Shown: positions 36,194-45,337, numbered from the stretch's first letter. The stretch: 64,000 nucleotides of DNA from Cellulomonas sp. KRMCY2 (GCF_000526515.1 NZ_JAGF01000001.1:1302001-1366000), one strand, 5' to 3'. Numbers and translations: made by a program. Notes: a model not told the origin generated them from the sequence alone.

Positions 36194-36436
36194 TCAGACG
36201 TCGGGCGTGGCCGGGCGCAGTGCTCGCAGGGCGTCGACCGCGGCATCGTCAGCGGGTGCCGTCGCCTCGAGGTTCGCGCGCTGCACGGCCTCGAGCACCT
36301 CGGCGCGGTTGACCCGGATGTCACGAGGGGCGTCGATCCCGATCCGTACGCCGTCACTGCGCACGTCGATGACCGTGATGACGATGTCGTCACCGATCAT
36401 CAGGCGTTCGCCGACACGTCGGCTCAGGACGAGCAT
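36194..36436 (-). CDS. csrA: Carbon storage/translation regulator CsrA
   Basis: 80 residues: MLVLSRRVGERLMIGDDIVITVIDVRSDGVRIGIDAPRDIRVNRAEVLEAV, the complete CsrA core with the RNA-binding Leu4 and Arg44-like residues, plus a 20-residue Ala-rich tail. Binds GGA in hairpin loops near ribosome binding sites; in flagellated Gram-positives it represses flagellin translation and is opposed by FliW. FliW is not in the window. Position downstream of flhA/flhF-like fits a flagellar role, and hairpins with GGA loops lie before fliC, flbD, flgB and fliM. Confidence 0.95.
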   Translation of the reverse strand: MLVLSRRVGERLMIGDDIVITVIDVRSDGVRIGIDAPRDIRVNRAEVLEAVQRANLEATAPADDAAVDALRALRPATPDV

Positions 36437-36504
36437 CTGGCGAGACTATCCGCTCCGGACGTCCTTCCTCGCCCGAAGGGCCGAGAAATCGCCGCGGCGG
36501 CGGC

Positions 36505-37809
36505 TCAGTCCCACCGTGCGTCGTCGGCCAGTCGTTCGCTGAGGACCGCCGCCCAGACGACCGGCGATGCCGGCAGGCCGTCCACCCAGCCGACCGGGAC
36601 ACCCAGGTTCAGGACCGTTCCGGGGGCCTGCGCGTCGAAGGTCGAGATCGCCGCGACGGCGTCGAACGGCCGACGCGCACCGACGGCACGCAGCCAGCGC
36701 CGCAGGTCGACACCCTTGCGCCGGGCATCGAGCACCGCCCAGGCGTGGTCCGGGTCGAGGGCCGCGAGCAGCTCGGCTGCGTCGTCCCAGGTGTCCCGTG
36801 CGCCGCTGGTACCGATCACGACGATGGCCGGGACGTCCCGTGAGGCGCGGCTGCGGTACCTGCTGACCGCCGCCGCGCTCTGCAGCCGGCGGCCGTGACC
36901 CGCGACCGGCTCGATGTCGCCGGCGAGCACGATCTCGTGCGGGTCGATGCTCGCGCGGTGCGCCATCTGCGTCGCGGTCCGCAGCGCGTCGGCGGCCTCG
37001 CCGACAACGGCGACCACCTTCCCGGGCGCGAGCCAGACGGTCGGCGGTGGGTCGAAGCGACGGACCAGGACGGACAGCGGAACCGCGGTGAGCAGGTCGG
37101 AGAAGCCGGCCAGCAGCCGGGTCGGGATCCCGAGCTCGAGCAGGGCCGTGACGTTCGAGCCGGCGCGCGGTGGCTGCTGCTCGGGCGCGGCCGGCGCGGG
37201 TGCGGGAACGGGCTCGGCGACGGGTGCCGGCACCGGTACGGGAGCGGGTACGGGAGCGGGTACGGGAGCGGGTACGGGAGCGGCCACGGGGATGGGCACG
37301 GGTACCGGCACCGGGACCGGCACGGGCGCCGGCAGGGCCGGCATGACGGACCCGGCGGTCCCCGACGTGCGCGACGGACCGACCATCTGTCGCATCGACT
37401 CGAGCATCTCGGCGAAGGTCTCGCTCGCGGTCGACACCTGGGCGGCGGCCGGCTCGGCGGCCGGCTCGGCGGCGGGCTCCGCCCGATCCGCGACAGCAGG
37501 CCCGGCCGCCGCGTCCTGGCCGCCGTCGGCCTCGTCGAGCTCGACGGCATCGGCGGCTGCGAGCAGGGCGTCGAGCCCGCTGAGACCACCCGCCGGCAGG
37601 GCCGGTGCGGGCCGACGACCCCGTCCGAGCCGCGGCCGTTCGGGGACCTCGACGGTCAGCTCGTAGTGCTCCCGGGCGAAGAAGCCCGCGACACCACCGG
37701 TACGGATGCGCTCGGCCTTGACGATCCGCGCATCCGGCCCCATCTCGTCGCGGACGCGGAGCATGAGGGTGCGCAGGTCGTCACCATCAAGCAGCAAGCG
37801 CGTGGGCAT
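36505..37809 (-). CDS. Degenerate FlhF-like protein
   Basis: 434 residues. The N-terminus (ARIVKAERIRTGGVAGFFAREHYELTVEVPE) is the FlhF B-domain signature. A long Pro/Val/Ala linker follows (12-bp DNA repeat GGTACGGGAGCG four times, 37235-37282). The C-terminal part looks like an SRP-type NG domain (VPLSVLVRRF, VVAVVGEAADALRTATQMAHR, EIVLAGDIE, FDAVAAISTFD), but the Walker A glycine-lysine loop is gone: the VVAVVGEAADAL position has no GK[ST], and the DTAG motif is not seen. GTP hydrolysis is unlikely. Overlaps the flhA stop region by 23 bases. May still act as a scaffold for FlhA placement (inference). Confidence 0.7.
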   Translation of the reverse strand: MPTRLLLDGDDLRTLMLRVRDEMGPDARIVKAERIRTGGVAGFFAREHYELTVEVPERPRLGRGRRPAPALPAGGLSGLDALLAAADAVELDEADGGQDAAAGPAVADRAEPAAEPAAEPAAAQVSTASETFAEMLESMRQMVGPSRTSGTAGSVMPALPAPVPVPVPVPVPIPVAAPVPAPVPAPVPAPVPVPAPVAEPVPAPAPAAPEQQPPRAGSNVTALLELGIPTRLLAGFSDLLTAVPLSVLVRRFDPPPTVWLAPGKVVAVVGEAADALRTATQMAHRASIDPHEIVLAGDIEPVAGHGRRLQSAAAVSRYRSRASRDVPAIVVIGTSGARDTWDDAAELLAALDPDHAWAVLDARRKGVDLRRWLRAVGARRPFDAVAAISTFDAQAPGTVLNLGVPVGWVDGLPASPVVWAAVLSERLADDARWD

Positions 37810-39853
37810 CGCTGACCACCCCTACGGTCTCGATCTGGAGACCGGAACCGGTCACCTCGCTGTAGGAGAGCACGGGGAGGCGGGGGATGGCCAGCACCAC
37901 CGTGCGCCGCAGCGCGGGTCGCAGCGCCGGGGCGCACACCAGGACGGCCTCGCGGCCGCTCGCCTCACCCTCGGCGACGGTCCGGCGCAGCGACGTCAGG
38001 ATCCGGTCGGCACGGGCCGGGTCCAGCAGCAGCTGCGAGCCACCCTCGGCCGGCCGCACCGCCTCGAGCAGCGCCTGCTCGAGCACCGGGTCGAGCGTGA
38101 CGACCCGCAGCACGCCGTCGGTCGCATAGGGCGCGGCGAGGGCCGGGCCGAGGCTCGCCCGGGCCGCCTCCACGAGGCCCTCGGGCTCCGAGCTGACCTT
38201 GGCACGCAGCGTCAGGCCCTCGTAGATGCGTCCGAGGTCGCGCACCGGGACGCGCTCGGTCAGCAGGCCCTGCAGCACGCGCTGGACCTCGCCGAGGGCC
38301 AGCAGACCCGGGATCAGCTCCTCGACGACCGACGGGTTGACCTGCTTGACGCCCTCGGTCAGCACCCGCACGTCCTCACGGGACAGCAGCCGCGGTGCGT
38401 TCGCGTCGATGATCGCGCCGAGGTGCGTGATCAGCACCGAGACCCGGTCGACGACCGTCGCACCGACCATCTCCGCCGCGTGCCGCAGCTCGGTGGGGAT
38501 CCACTTGCCGGGGAGCCCGAAGACGGGCTCGACCACCGGTGTGCCGCCCAGCCCCTCGAGGTTGTCCCCGAGGGCGAGCAGCCGACCGCTCGGCGCCTCG
38601 CCGCGGCCGACCTCGACCCCGGCGATCCGCACGACGTACGTCGAGCGCGGCAGGTCGACCGAGTCCCGGGTTCGTACCGGCGGTACGACGATGCCGAGCT
38701 CCATCGCGATCTTGCGCCGCAGCCCGCGGACCCGGGCCAGCAGGTCCTGGTCCGACCCGGTGCCGACCATGTCCACCAGGTCGGGCGCGAGCAGGATCTC
38801 CAGGGCGTGCACCCGCATCTGCTCGATCAGCGCCTCCGGGGTGTCCGACGACGTGACGCCGCCCGAGCTGCCGGTCTGCGAGGCCGCCACGAGGGCGGTC
38901 GAGGCCGCTGCCTTCTCGGTCACGCCGAGCCGCCAGGCGGTGACGATGAGCATCAGGCCGACCATGACGAACGGCACCTTGGGCAGGCCGGGGATCAGTG
39001 CGAGCGCGATCGCCGCCGCACCGGCGATCTGCAGCGCCGTCCGGCTCTGGGTGAGCTGTTCGCTCGCCGCCGTGCCCATGTCCGACGAGGCGGTGGACCG
39101 GGTCACGATCAGGCCGGTGGACACCGACATCAGCAGCGCGGGGATCTGCGTGACCAGGCCGTCGCCGATGGTCAGCAGGCTGAACCGCTCGAGGGACTCC
39201 CCGGCGGACATGCCCATCTGCATCATGCCGATCGCGAAGCCGCCGAGCAGGTTGATGACGGTGATGATGATGCCGGCGATCGCGTCGCCCTTGACGAACT
39301 TCGAGCCACCGTCCATGGCGCCGTAGAAGTCGGCCTCCGCGGCGATGTCGGCGCGCCGCGTGCGGGCCGTGTCCTCGTCGATCAGCCCGGCGTTGAGGTC
39401 CGCGTCGATCGCCATCTGCTTGCCGGGCATCGCGTCGAGGGTGAAGCGGGCGCCGACCTCGGCCACCCGCCCGGCACCGTTGGTGATCACGACGAACTGG
39501 ATGACGACCAGGATCAGGAAGATCACCAGGCCGATGACGAGCGAGCCGCCGACGACGAAGTGCCCGAACGCGTCGATCACCGCACCGGCGTAGCCGTCCC
39601 GCAGCACCAGGCGGGTCGAGGCGACGTTCAGGCCGAGCCGGAACAGGGTCAGGATCAGCAGCAGCGACGGGAAGACCGAGAAGTCGAGCGGCCGCTTGAT
39701 GTACATGCTGGTCAGCAGCACGACGAGCGACAGCGTGATGTTCATGACGATGAGCAGGTCGAGCAGAGCCGCCGGCAGGGGGACGACCAGGAGCAGGACG
39801 ACGCCGACGACGCCGACCGGGACCGCGAGCTGGACGAGCTGCTTACCCTTCAT
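37787..39853 (-). CDS. flhA: Flagellar export gate protein FlhA
   Basis: 688 residues. N-terminal half with about eight membrane helices (VPVGVVGVVLLLVVPLPAALLDLLIVMNITLSLVVLL), FHIPEP-like FTLDAMPGKQMAIDADLNAGLID, KFVKGDAIAGI; C-terminal cytosolic chaperone-docking domain (IPTELRHAAEMVGATVVDRVSVLITHL). Part of the type III export gate. ATG 39853 follows AGGAGGAC and is preferred to 39910. A GGGGTG-GAT-CACCCC hairpin lies 46-60 bases upstream. Confidence 0.96.
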   Translation of the reverse strand: MKGKQLVQLAVPVGVVGVVLLLVVPLPAALLDLLIVMNITLSLVVLLTSMYIKRPLDFSVFPSLLLILTLFRLGLNVASTRLVLRDGYAGAVIDAFGHFVVGGSLVIGLVIFLILVVIQFVVITNGAGRVAEVGARFTLDAMPGKQMAIDADLNAGLIDEDTARTRRADIAAEADFYGAMDGGSKFVKGDAIAGIIITVINLLGGFAIGMMQMGMSAGESLERFSLLTIGDGLVTQIPALLMSVSTGLIVTRSTASSDMGTAASEQLTQSRTALQIAGAAAIALALIPGLPKVPFVMVGLMLIVTAWRLGVTEKAAASTALVAASQTGSSGGVTSSDTPEALIEQMRVHALEILLAPDLVDMVGTGSDQDLLARVRGLRRKIAMELGIVVPPVRTRDSVDLPRSTYVVRIAGVEVGRGEAPSGRLLALGDNLEGLGGTPVVEPVFGLPGKWIPTELRHAAEMVGATVVDRVSVLITHLGAIIDANAPRLLSREDVRVLTEGVKQVNPSVVEELIPGLLALGEVQRVLQGLLTERVPVRDLGRIYEGLTLRAKVSSEPEGLVEAARASLGPALAAPYATDGVLRVVTLDPVLEQALLEAVRPAEGGSQLLLDPARADRILTSLRRTVAEGEASGREAVLVCAPALRPALRRTVVLAIPRLPVLSYSEVTGSGLQIETVGVVSDAHALAA

Positions 39854-39961
39854 CGAAGGTCCTCCTGAGGTGACGGGCGGGGATCGAGCGAGGTTCTGGG
39901 GGTGATCCACCCCGTGGACCTCGCCCGATCGGGACGGGGGTCGCGGGGCGCGGGGTGGGGG

Positions 39962-41068
39962 TCATGCGGCCTCCAGACGGGTGGGCCCGCCGGGCGGGCG
40001 GTGGGTGCCGGCCGAGGCGCCGCGACGCCGCAGGGCCATCACGAACGCGAGGATGCGGGCGACGGCCATGTAGAGGTCGGCCGGGATCTCCTGGCCGAGC
40101 CCGCACGCCGCGTGCAGCGCGCGCGCCAGCGGGATGTCCTCGACCATCGGCACCCGCTTCTCGGCGGCGATCGCCCGGATCCGCGCGGCGATGTGCCCGG
40201 CGCCCTTGGCCACGACCCGCGGCGCGCCGGTGCCCGGCTCGTAGCGCAGGGCCACGGCCACGTGCGTGGGGTTGATCAGGACGACGTCGGCAGTGGTGAC
40301 CTCGGCCAGCATCCGGTTGCGGCTCATCGCGATCTGCTTGGAGCGGATCGCGCCCTTGAGCATGGGGTCGCCCTCGGACTGCTTGTTCTCGTCCTTGATC
40401 TCCTTCTTGCTCATCCGCGTCTTCTTGCGGTTGCGCTTGGCGAGCACCGCGACGTCGGCCGCCGCGAGCACGAGGCCGGCGATGACCGCTGTCCGGATCA
40501 GGCTGTTGACGCCCTCGCCCGCGGCCCCGAGGATCTGCGTGAGCGCATGCGTGCCGGAGCCCAGCATCATCGGGACCAGGCCCTGGACGACGGTGTAGAG
40601 CACCATGCCGATCACCGCGGTCTTGAGCGTCGCCTTGATGCCCTGCCACAGGGCCTGCATCCCGAAGGTCTGCTTGATCCCGTTGGCGAGGTTGAACTGC
40701 TTGAAGGTCGGCTTGAGCTTCTTCGTCGAGACGTGGATGCCACCCTGGACCGCCTTGGCGACGACCGCCGCGATCACCACGACACCGAACAGCGGGGCGA
40801 GCGTCAGGATGATCGTCCCGAGGCCCTGGCCGAGGGCAGCCGTCGCGAGCTGCGGGTCGGGGTTCGCGATCACGTCGCGCACCGTGGTCATCTGGTTGCG
40901 AGCCGCGACCGAGGCGTTCTGCAGCACGATCGGGAGCATCAGGGCGCCCGTCCCGATGCCCAGCCAGGCCGAGAGGTCCTGGGAACGCTGCAGCGAGCCG
41001 TCCCGGCGGACCTCCTTCATCCGCTTGGGCGTCGCCTTCTCGGTCCGTTCCTGCCCGTCGTCGCTCAC
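39962..41068 (-). CDS. flhB: Flagellar export switch protein FlhB
   Basis: 368 residues. Starts GQERTEKATPKRMKEVRRDG, the usual FlhB opening, has four membrane helices and the autocleavage site NPTH (VLINPTHVAVALRYEPG) that controls the rod-hook to filament substrate switch. Start overlaps the fliR stop (ATGA). A 108-base gap separates it from flhA. Confidence 0.96.
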   Translation of the reverse strand: MSDDGQERTEKATPKRMKEVRRDGSLQRSQDLSAWLGIGTGALMLPIVLQNASVAARNQMTTVRDVIANPDPQLATAALGQGLGTIILTLAPLFGVVVIAAVVAKAVQGGIHVSTKKLKPTFKQFNLANGIKQTFGMQALWQGIKATLKTAVIGMVLYTVVQGLVPMMLGSGTHALTQILGAAGEGVNSLIRTAVIAGLVLAAADVAVLAKRNRKKTRMSKKEIKDENKQSEGDPMLKGAIRSKQIAMSRNRMLAEVTTADVVLINPTHVAVALRYEPGTGAPRVVAKGAGHIAARIRAIAAEKRVPMVEDIPLARALHAACGLGQEIPADLYMAVARILAFVMALRRRGASAGTHRPPGGPTRLEAA

Positions 41069-41847
41069 TGCGTCACCCCCAGCATCGTGCCGACGGCGGT
41101 GTCCGTCAGGGTGCTGACGATCTGCGGCAGTGCGAGGTACGCGGTGACCCCGAGGGACAGGGTCAGCAGGATCTTGAGCGGGAAGCCGAGCGCGAAGGCG
41201 TTGAGCGCCGGGGCGACCCGGGTGAGCAGGCCGAGGCCCACGTCGGCGAGGAACAGGACGACGATGAGCGGTCCGGCGACCTGGAGCGCGGCGAGGAAGA
41301 GGTTCGTCAGACCCTCGGTCGCGGCGTGACCGAGCGCGGCGAGGTTGAGCGGGGTGCCCAGCGGCAGGGCGTCGAAGCTGCGGACCAGGCCCGCGATGAC
41401 GAGCTGGTAGCCGTCGGAGGCGAAGAGCAGCACGATCGCCGTCATCTGGTAGAGCCGGGAGAACTGCGCGCCGTTGGTCTGGCTCATCGGGTCGAAGGCC
41501 TGGGAGAGCTGGAAGCCGCCGAACAGGTCGATCAGGTTGCCGGCGGACTGCACGGCGGCGAAGACCATCGCCACCAGGAAGCCGAGGGCGGTGCCGATCA
41601 GTACCTGCAGCAGCATGTCGCCGACGAAGGTCGCCGTGCCGGAGGCGATCGAGGTGCCGACCGTCGGGCCCGCGGCAGCGGCAGCACGCGGGGCGGCGGC
41701 CAGTCCGAGGCCCATCGCGAGCATCGCCTTGACCGTCCCGGGGATCCCACGGTGCGAGAACGGCGGCGCGATGACCAGGAAGGCCGCGATCCGGACCGCG
41801 GCGAGCATGACGACCTCGAGGGTGGCCAGCGGGATCGTCAGGCCCAT
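41065..41847 (-). CDS. fliR: Flagellar export protein FliR
   Basis: 260 residues with six hydrophobic segments; FLVIAPPFSHRGIPGTVKAMLAMGLGLA and LFGGFQLSQAFDPMSQTNGAQFSRLYQMTAIVLLF are typical. Part of the FliPQR export channel. Lies three bases after fliQ and overlaps flhB. Confidence 0.95.
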   Translation of the reverse strand: MGLTIPLATLEVVMLAAVRIAAFLVIAPPFSHRGIPGTVKAMLAMGLGLAAAPRAAAAAGPTVGTSIASGTATFVGDMLLQVLIGTALGFLVAMVFAAVQSAGNLIDLFGGFQLSQAFDPMSQTNGAQFSRLYQMTAIVLLFASDGYQLVIAGLVRSFDALPLGTPLNLAALGHAATEGLTNLFLAALQVAGPLIVVLFLADVGLGLLTRVAPALNAFALGFPLKILLTLSLGVTAYLALPQIVSTLTDTAVGTMLGVTQ

Positions 41848-41850
41848 GTC

Positions 41851-42123
41851 TCAGCCGCCCAGCAACGACGGGATGCGCCCGAACATCTCGTTGGTGAAGG
41901 CGACGGACTCCGAGATCATCCAGTGCCCGCCGATCAGCAGCGCCACGGCCACCGCGATGGCCTTGGGCACGAAGCTGAGGGTGACCTCCTGGATCTGGGT
42001 GATCGACTGCAGCAGCGAGATGGCGAAGCCGACGACGAGCGCGGTGATCAGGACCGGTGCGGACAGCTTGGCGGCGAGGATCAGCGCCTGCAGCCCGATG
42101 TCCAGGACGGCGTTGGTGTCCAT
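41851..42123 (-). CDS. fliQ: Flagellar export protein FliQ
   Basis: 90 residues, two membrane helices with VGFAISLLQSITQIQEVTLSFVPK between them, as in all FliQ proteins. Start overlaps the fliP stop. Confidence 0.95.
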   Translation of the reverse strand: MDTNAVLDIGLQALILAAKLSAPVLITALVVGFAISLLQSITQIQEVTLSFVPKAIAVAVALLIGGHWMISESVAFTNEMFGRIPSLLGG

Positions 42124-42992
42124 CAGGCGTAGCTCCCCACCAGAGCGGTGATGATCAGGCCCCAGCCGTCCACCAGGACGAAGAGCAGGAGCTTGAACGG
42201 CAGCGAGACCATCACCGGCGGCAGCATCATCATGCCCATCGACATCAGCGATGCCGCGACCACGAGGTCGATGACCAGGAACGGCACGAAGATGACGAAC
42301 CCGATGATGAAGGCGGACCGCAGCTCGGAGAGCATGAAGGCCGGGATCAGGGTCACCATGTCGACCTCGTCGGCCGAGGCGGGGTTCGACTGGTCGGCTG
42401 CCCGGGTGACCAGCGCGAGGTCGGCCTCGCGGGTCTGGCCGAGCATGAACTCACGCAGCGGCGCGGTGCCCGAGTCGACGGCCTCGTCGAAGGTCATCGA
42501 ACCGGCGAGGTACGGCTGGGCCGCGACGTCGTTGACCTCGCTGATCACCGGCGCCATGACGAACAGGCTCAGGAAGAGCGCAAGCCCGGCCAGGACCTGG
42601 TTCGGCGGCACCCCGCTGAGCCCCAGCGCGTTCCGGGTCAGGGCGAGGACCACGAAGATCTTGGTGAAGCTGGTCATCATGAGCAGCAGCGAGGGCGCCA
42701 CCGACAGCAGCGTGATGGTCAGCAGCACCACGATCGGGCTGCTCGGGCCGCCGTTGATCCCGTTGATGTCGATCTGCACGGTCGGGTCGTCGGTCCCGGG
42801 CTCGGCCGGGGCGGTCGGCGCCGGCGGGTCGACCGGAGGGGTCGGCGCGGCGCTCGCACCGCCGGCGCTCAGGAGCAGGACGCCGAGTGCGAGCACGAGC
42901 GTGAGCAGGACGAGCCCGAGCCGCACGCGCAGCGCACGGGGGTGACTCGCCGGACCCCGGTCCACCTGCACCGGGAGGGTCAGGACAGTCAA
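42123..42992 (-). CDS. fliP: Flagellar export protein FliP
   Basis: 289 residues. A cleavable-looking signal segment (LGLVLLTLVLALGVLLLSAGGASA), Pro-rich linker, then IVVLLTITLLSVAPSLLLMMTSFTKIFVVLALTRNALGL and the C-terminal FKLLLFVLVDGWGLI, all standard FliP. TTG 42992 is chosen because it overlaps the fliO stop (TTGA); a ribosome binding site is not obvious, and GTG codons a little inside are alternatives. Core of the export channel. Confidence 0.92.
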   Translation of the reverse strand: MTVLTLPVQVDRGPASHPRALRVRLGLVLLTLVLALGVLLLSAGGASAAPTPPVDPPAPTAPAEPGTDDPTVQIDINGINGGPSSPIVVLLTITLLSVAPSLLLMMTSFTKIFVVLALTRNALGLSGVPPNQVLAGLALFLSLFVMAPVISEVNDVAAQPYLAGSMTFDEAVDSGTAPLREFMLGQTREADLALVTRAADQSNPASADEVDMVTLIPAFMLSELRSAFIIGFVIFVPFLVIDLVVAASLMSMGMMMLPPVMVSLPFKLLLFVLVDGWGLIITALVGSYA

Positions 42993-43516
42993 TGCCGGAT
43001 GGTCCGTTCCTGCACCGCAACCACCGCCTGGCGCCACATGGTGGCGTCCAGGATCGATCCCTCGAGAGGGTTGCGAGGCTTGGGGACCGCAGGCTTCCGT
43101 GCCGCGGGGGTGGACAGGGTCGGTACCGCCGGGACTGCTGAGAGTGCTGGCTGTGTGACGTGCGTCGGCACCAGCGAGAGGCCGGACGCCGTGGGCAGGA
43201 CCTGCTCGAGGTCCTGCGGGTCGAGCTCCGTGCGGACCTCGGTCGACTCCTCGACCGACGCCTCGACGGCGATCTCGGTGAGCAGGTTCACGCCGCGCTC
43301 GCTGATGCCGAGCAGCAGGCGACGCCCGCCGACCTCGACCAGGGCGAGACCGGTCTTGCCACCGAGGGACTGACGACCGACGACCGACATCGCCTCGGCG
43401 CGGCGTCGCCGCACGTGGCCGGAGCCGGTCAGGCGCCGACCGAGGAACCACATCAGCCCGAGCACGCAGGCAAGGGCCAGCAGCACCCGAAGGCCGAGGA
43501 TGAGGTCGCCGTCCAT
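42989..43516 (-). CDS. fliO: Flagellar assembly protein FliO
   Basis: 175 residues: one membrane helix (about 5-22, LILGLRVLLALACVLGLMWFL), then the FliO/FliZ beta domain RAEAMSVVGRQSLGGKTGLALVEVGGRRLLLGISERGVNLLTEI, and a low-complexity Pro-rich tail. Helps FliP assemble. ATG 43516 is 10 bases after the fliN stop; longer readings run into fliN. Confidence 0.85.
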   Translation of the reverse strand: MDGDLILGLRVLLALACVLGLMWFLGRRLTGSGHVRRRRAEAMSVVGRQSLGGKTGLALVEVGGRRLLLGISERGVNLLTEIAVEASVEESTEVRTELDPQDLEQVLPTASGLSLVPTHVTQPALSAVPAVPTLSTPAARKPAVPKPRNPLEGSILDATMWRQAVVAVQERTIRH

Positions 43517-43526
43517 GTCAGGGGTC

Positions 43527-44288
43527 TCAGGCGTTCTCGCCGGCGACGATCTCGGTGATCCGGATGCCGTAGTCCTCGTCGACGACGACGACCTCACCGC
43601 GGGCGACGAGCCGTCCGTTGACCATCACGTCCGCCGGCGACCCGGCTGCGCGGTCGAGCTCGAGCACGGTGCCGGGAACGAGCTCGAGCACCTGACGGAC
43701 CGGCAGACGGGTCCGCCCGATCTCCGCGGTCAGGGTCATCTCGACGTCGTGCAGCAGACGCAGACCCGAACCGTCCTGGTGGATCGCGGCGGAGCGGTCG
43801 GCGGCACCGGCGCGCTGGTGGGGGACGGCCTCGGGCCCGCGGCGGAAGTGGATGCCGAACCAGGCCTGCGGGGTCGCGTCCTTGCCCGCGGAGGTGAGCG
43901 CGAAGGCCACCACGTCGTCGTCGCGCAGCCCGCCGGCCAGCGGACCGGCCACGGCGGTGTCGAGCACCCCGGCGCCGAGCGTCGCGGTGGCCGCCTCGAG
44001 GGCGGGGCGCAGCGCGTCCGCGAGCGAGATCGCCGCCTCGGAGCCGGCGAGCGCCTCGGCGACCGCGGCGTCGGCGACGACGAGGAGCTCGGCGCTGGTG
44101 GCGCCGACGAAGGACGCCCGCACGGCGACCGCATCGGGGGCCGGTCCGGCGGCCGGCTCGAACGCGGCCACGACCAGCGGGGTCGCGGACGGGAGCAGCC
44201 TCGCCAGCTCGGACGCGGCAGCCTTGGCGATCGCCAGGACGTCCTGGTCGTGGACGGTCGTGGTCGTGGGGGCAGGCAGCGGACTCAT
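43527..44288 (-). CDS. fliN: Flagellar motor switch protein FliN/FliY type
   Basis: 253 residues. The last 85 are a normal SpoA (FliN) domain (LLHDVEMTLTAEIGRTRLPVRQVLELVPGTVLELDRAAGSPADVMVNGRLVARGEVVVVDEDYGIRI). The first 165 residues form an extra Ala-rich domain placed as the CheC-like part of FliY, but the D-x3-E-x2-N motif is not intact (ALRPALEAATATLG). So it is FliY-shaped with a probably inactive phosphatase part. Start overlaps the fliM stop. Confidence 0.9.
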   Translation of the reverse strand: MSPLPAPTTTTVHDQDVLAIAKAAASELARLLPSATPLVVAAFEPAAGPAPDAVAVRASFVGATSAELLVVADAAVAEALAGSEAAISLADALRPALEAATATLGAGVLDTAVAGPLAGGLRDDDVVAFALTSAGKDATPQAWFGIHFRRGPEAVPHQRAGAADRSAAIHQDGSGLRLLHDVEMTLTAEIGRTRLPVRQVLELVPGTVLELDRAAGSPADVMVNGRLVARGEVVVVDEDYGIRITEIVAGENA

Positions 44289-45220
44289 CAGGACTTCTCC
44301 TCGGAGGTGACGACCAGGCAGGCCAGGCGGGAGCCGTTGCTCCCGAGCGCGGCACGGGCGAGCACGACGTCGCCGACGACGACGTCGAGGGGCTTGTCGA
44401 CCGGGTGGTGCAGGGAGACGAGGTCGCCGACCTCGAGCTGGTTGATGTCCAGGGCGCTGACCGTCAGCGGGCTGAACCGCACCGAGACGCTCACCGGGAC
44501 CTCCTGGACCTGGTCGGCGATCCGCTCGAGGGCCTCGCGGTGCTCACGGACCTCCTCGACCGACCGGTTGTCGAGCTGCTCACCCGCGCGCAGCGTGGCG
44601 AGCAGGACGTCGGCCGAGACCATCAGGGTCGCCGTGCTGGTGCGCTCCGCGACGTTGAGCTCGAAGGTCGCGACGATGACCGGCTCGGAGGCCGCGGCCG
44701 CCTGGACGAACTGGGGGTTGTACTGGACCGAGCGGGCCGTGACGTCGAGCGGGCAGACGGCGGCGAAGGCGTAGGTGAGGTCGCCGAGGGCCTGCTGGAG
44801 CAGGTCGCGCACCAGGTGCCACTCGATCTCGGTGAACTCGCGCTCGGGCTGGCCGGCGACGAGGCCCGGGCCGCCGAGCAGGTAGTCCACCCAGATCATC
44901 GTCGCGTCGACGGGCAGCTGCATGACAGCTGTCGAGCGGGCCTGCTCGACGGAGCACAGGACCATCACCGTCAGGTCCGGCAGCCCTCGGACGTACTCGT
45001 CGTAGGACCGCATCTCGACCGACTCGAGCGTGACGTGGGTGACGACCCGCAACCGCGAGGTCAGCAGGGTGCCCCACTGACGCGCGTAGGTCTCGAACGC
45101 CATCTCCAGGACGCGGCCGTGCTCGCGCGCCAGGGTCATCGGCCGCCGGAAGTCGTAGAGCTCCGGGGTGGTCGAACGCTTGCGCCGCGCTGGCGCCGCC
45201 GTCGTGTCCTGGACCGTCAC
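44288..45220 (-). CDS. fliM: Flagellar motor switch protein FliM
   Basis: 310 residues from GTG 45220. YDFRRPMTLAREHGRVLEMAFETYARQWGTLLTSRLR and PVDATMIWVDYLLGGPG are FliM middle-domain hallmarks, followed by a C-terminal SpoA domain. Start is uncertain: no ribosome binding site precedes GTG 45220, ATG 45274 or ATG 45349. A FliA-like box (45228-45254) would make 45220 a leaderless start. None of the starts gives the N-terminal EIDALL-type CheY-P docking peptide. Forms the C-ring with FliG and FliN. Confidence 0.88.
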   Translation of the reverse strand: MTVQDTTAAPARRKRSTTPELYDFRRPMTLAREHGRVLEMAFETYARQWGTLLTSRLRVVTHVTLESVEMRSYDEYVRGLPDLTVMVLCSVEQARSTAVMQLPVDATMIWVDYLLGGPGLVAGQPEREFTEIEWHLVRDLLQQALGDLTYAFAAVCPLDVTARSVQYNPQFVQAAAASEPVIVATFELNVAERTSTATLMVSADVLLATLRAGEQLDNRSVEEVREHREALERIADQVQEVPVSVSVRFSPLTVSALDINQLEVGDLVSLHHPVDKPLDVVVGDVVLARAALGSNGSRLACLVVTSEEKS

Positions 45221-45227
45221 GGGATGC

Positions 45228-45254
45228 ACATCGGCCGGGCGCCGTCGGGCATGA
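45228..45254 (-). promoter_or_regulatory. Possible FliA-type promoter inside the fliM leader
   Basis: Minus strand: TCAT (45254-45251), 15 bases, GCCGATGT (45235-45228). Same spacing as the other boxes, but it lies in a possible coding region and 8 bases from the chosen start, so it may be chance. Confidence 0.35.
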
Positions 45255-45337
45255 GAGATTCCGGCGTCGGACATGGTCGGTCGTTCGACCGGCCGTCCGA
45301 CAGGCACTGCTCCTCGAGGTGGTCCTCGAGGCGGGGT

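Noticed and set aside
34000-38000. Short tandem DNA repeats inside cheA (35402-35473) and the flhF-like gene (37235-37282) as possible CRISPR or regulatory arrays
   Set aside because: They are in frame, code Pro/Ala/Val linkers, have no spacers, and are simple protein-linker expansions.
39898-39914. GGGGTG-GAT-CACCCC hairpin before flhA as another CsrA site
   Set aside because: GGA is partly paired and the loop is only three bases; too weak to list with the others, though it could be tested alongside them.
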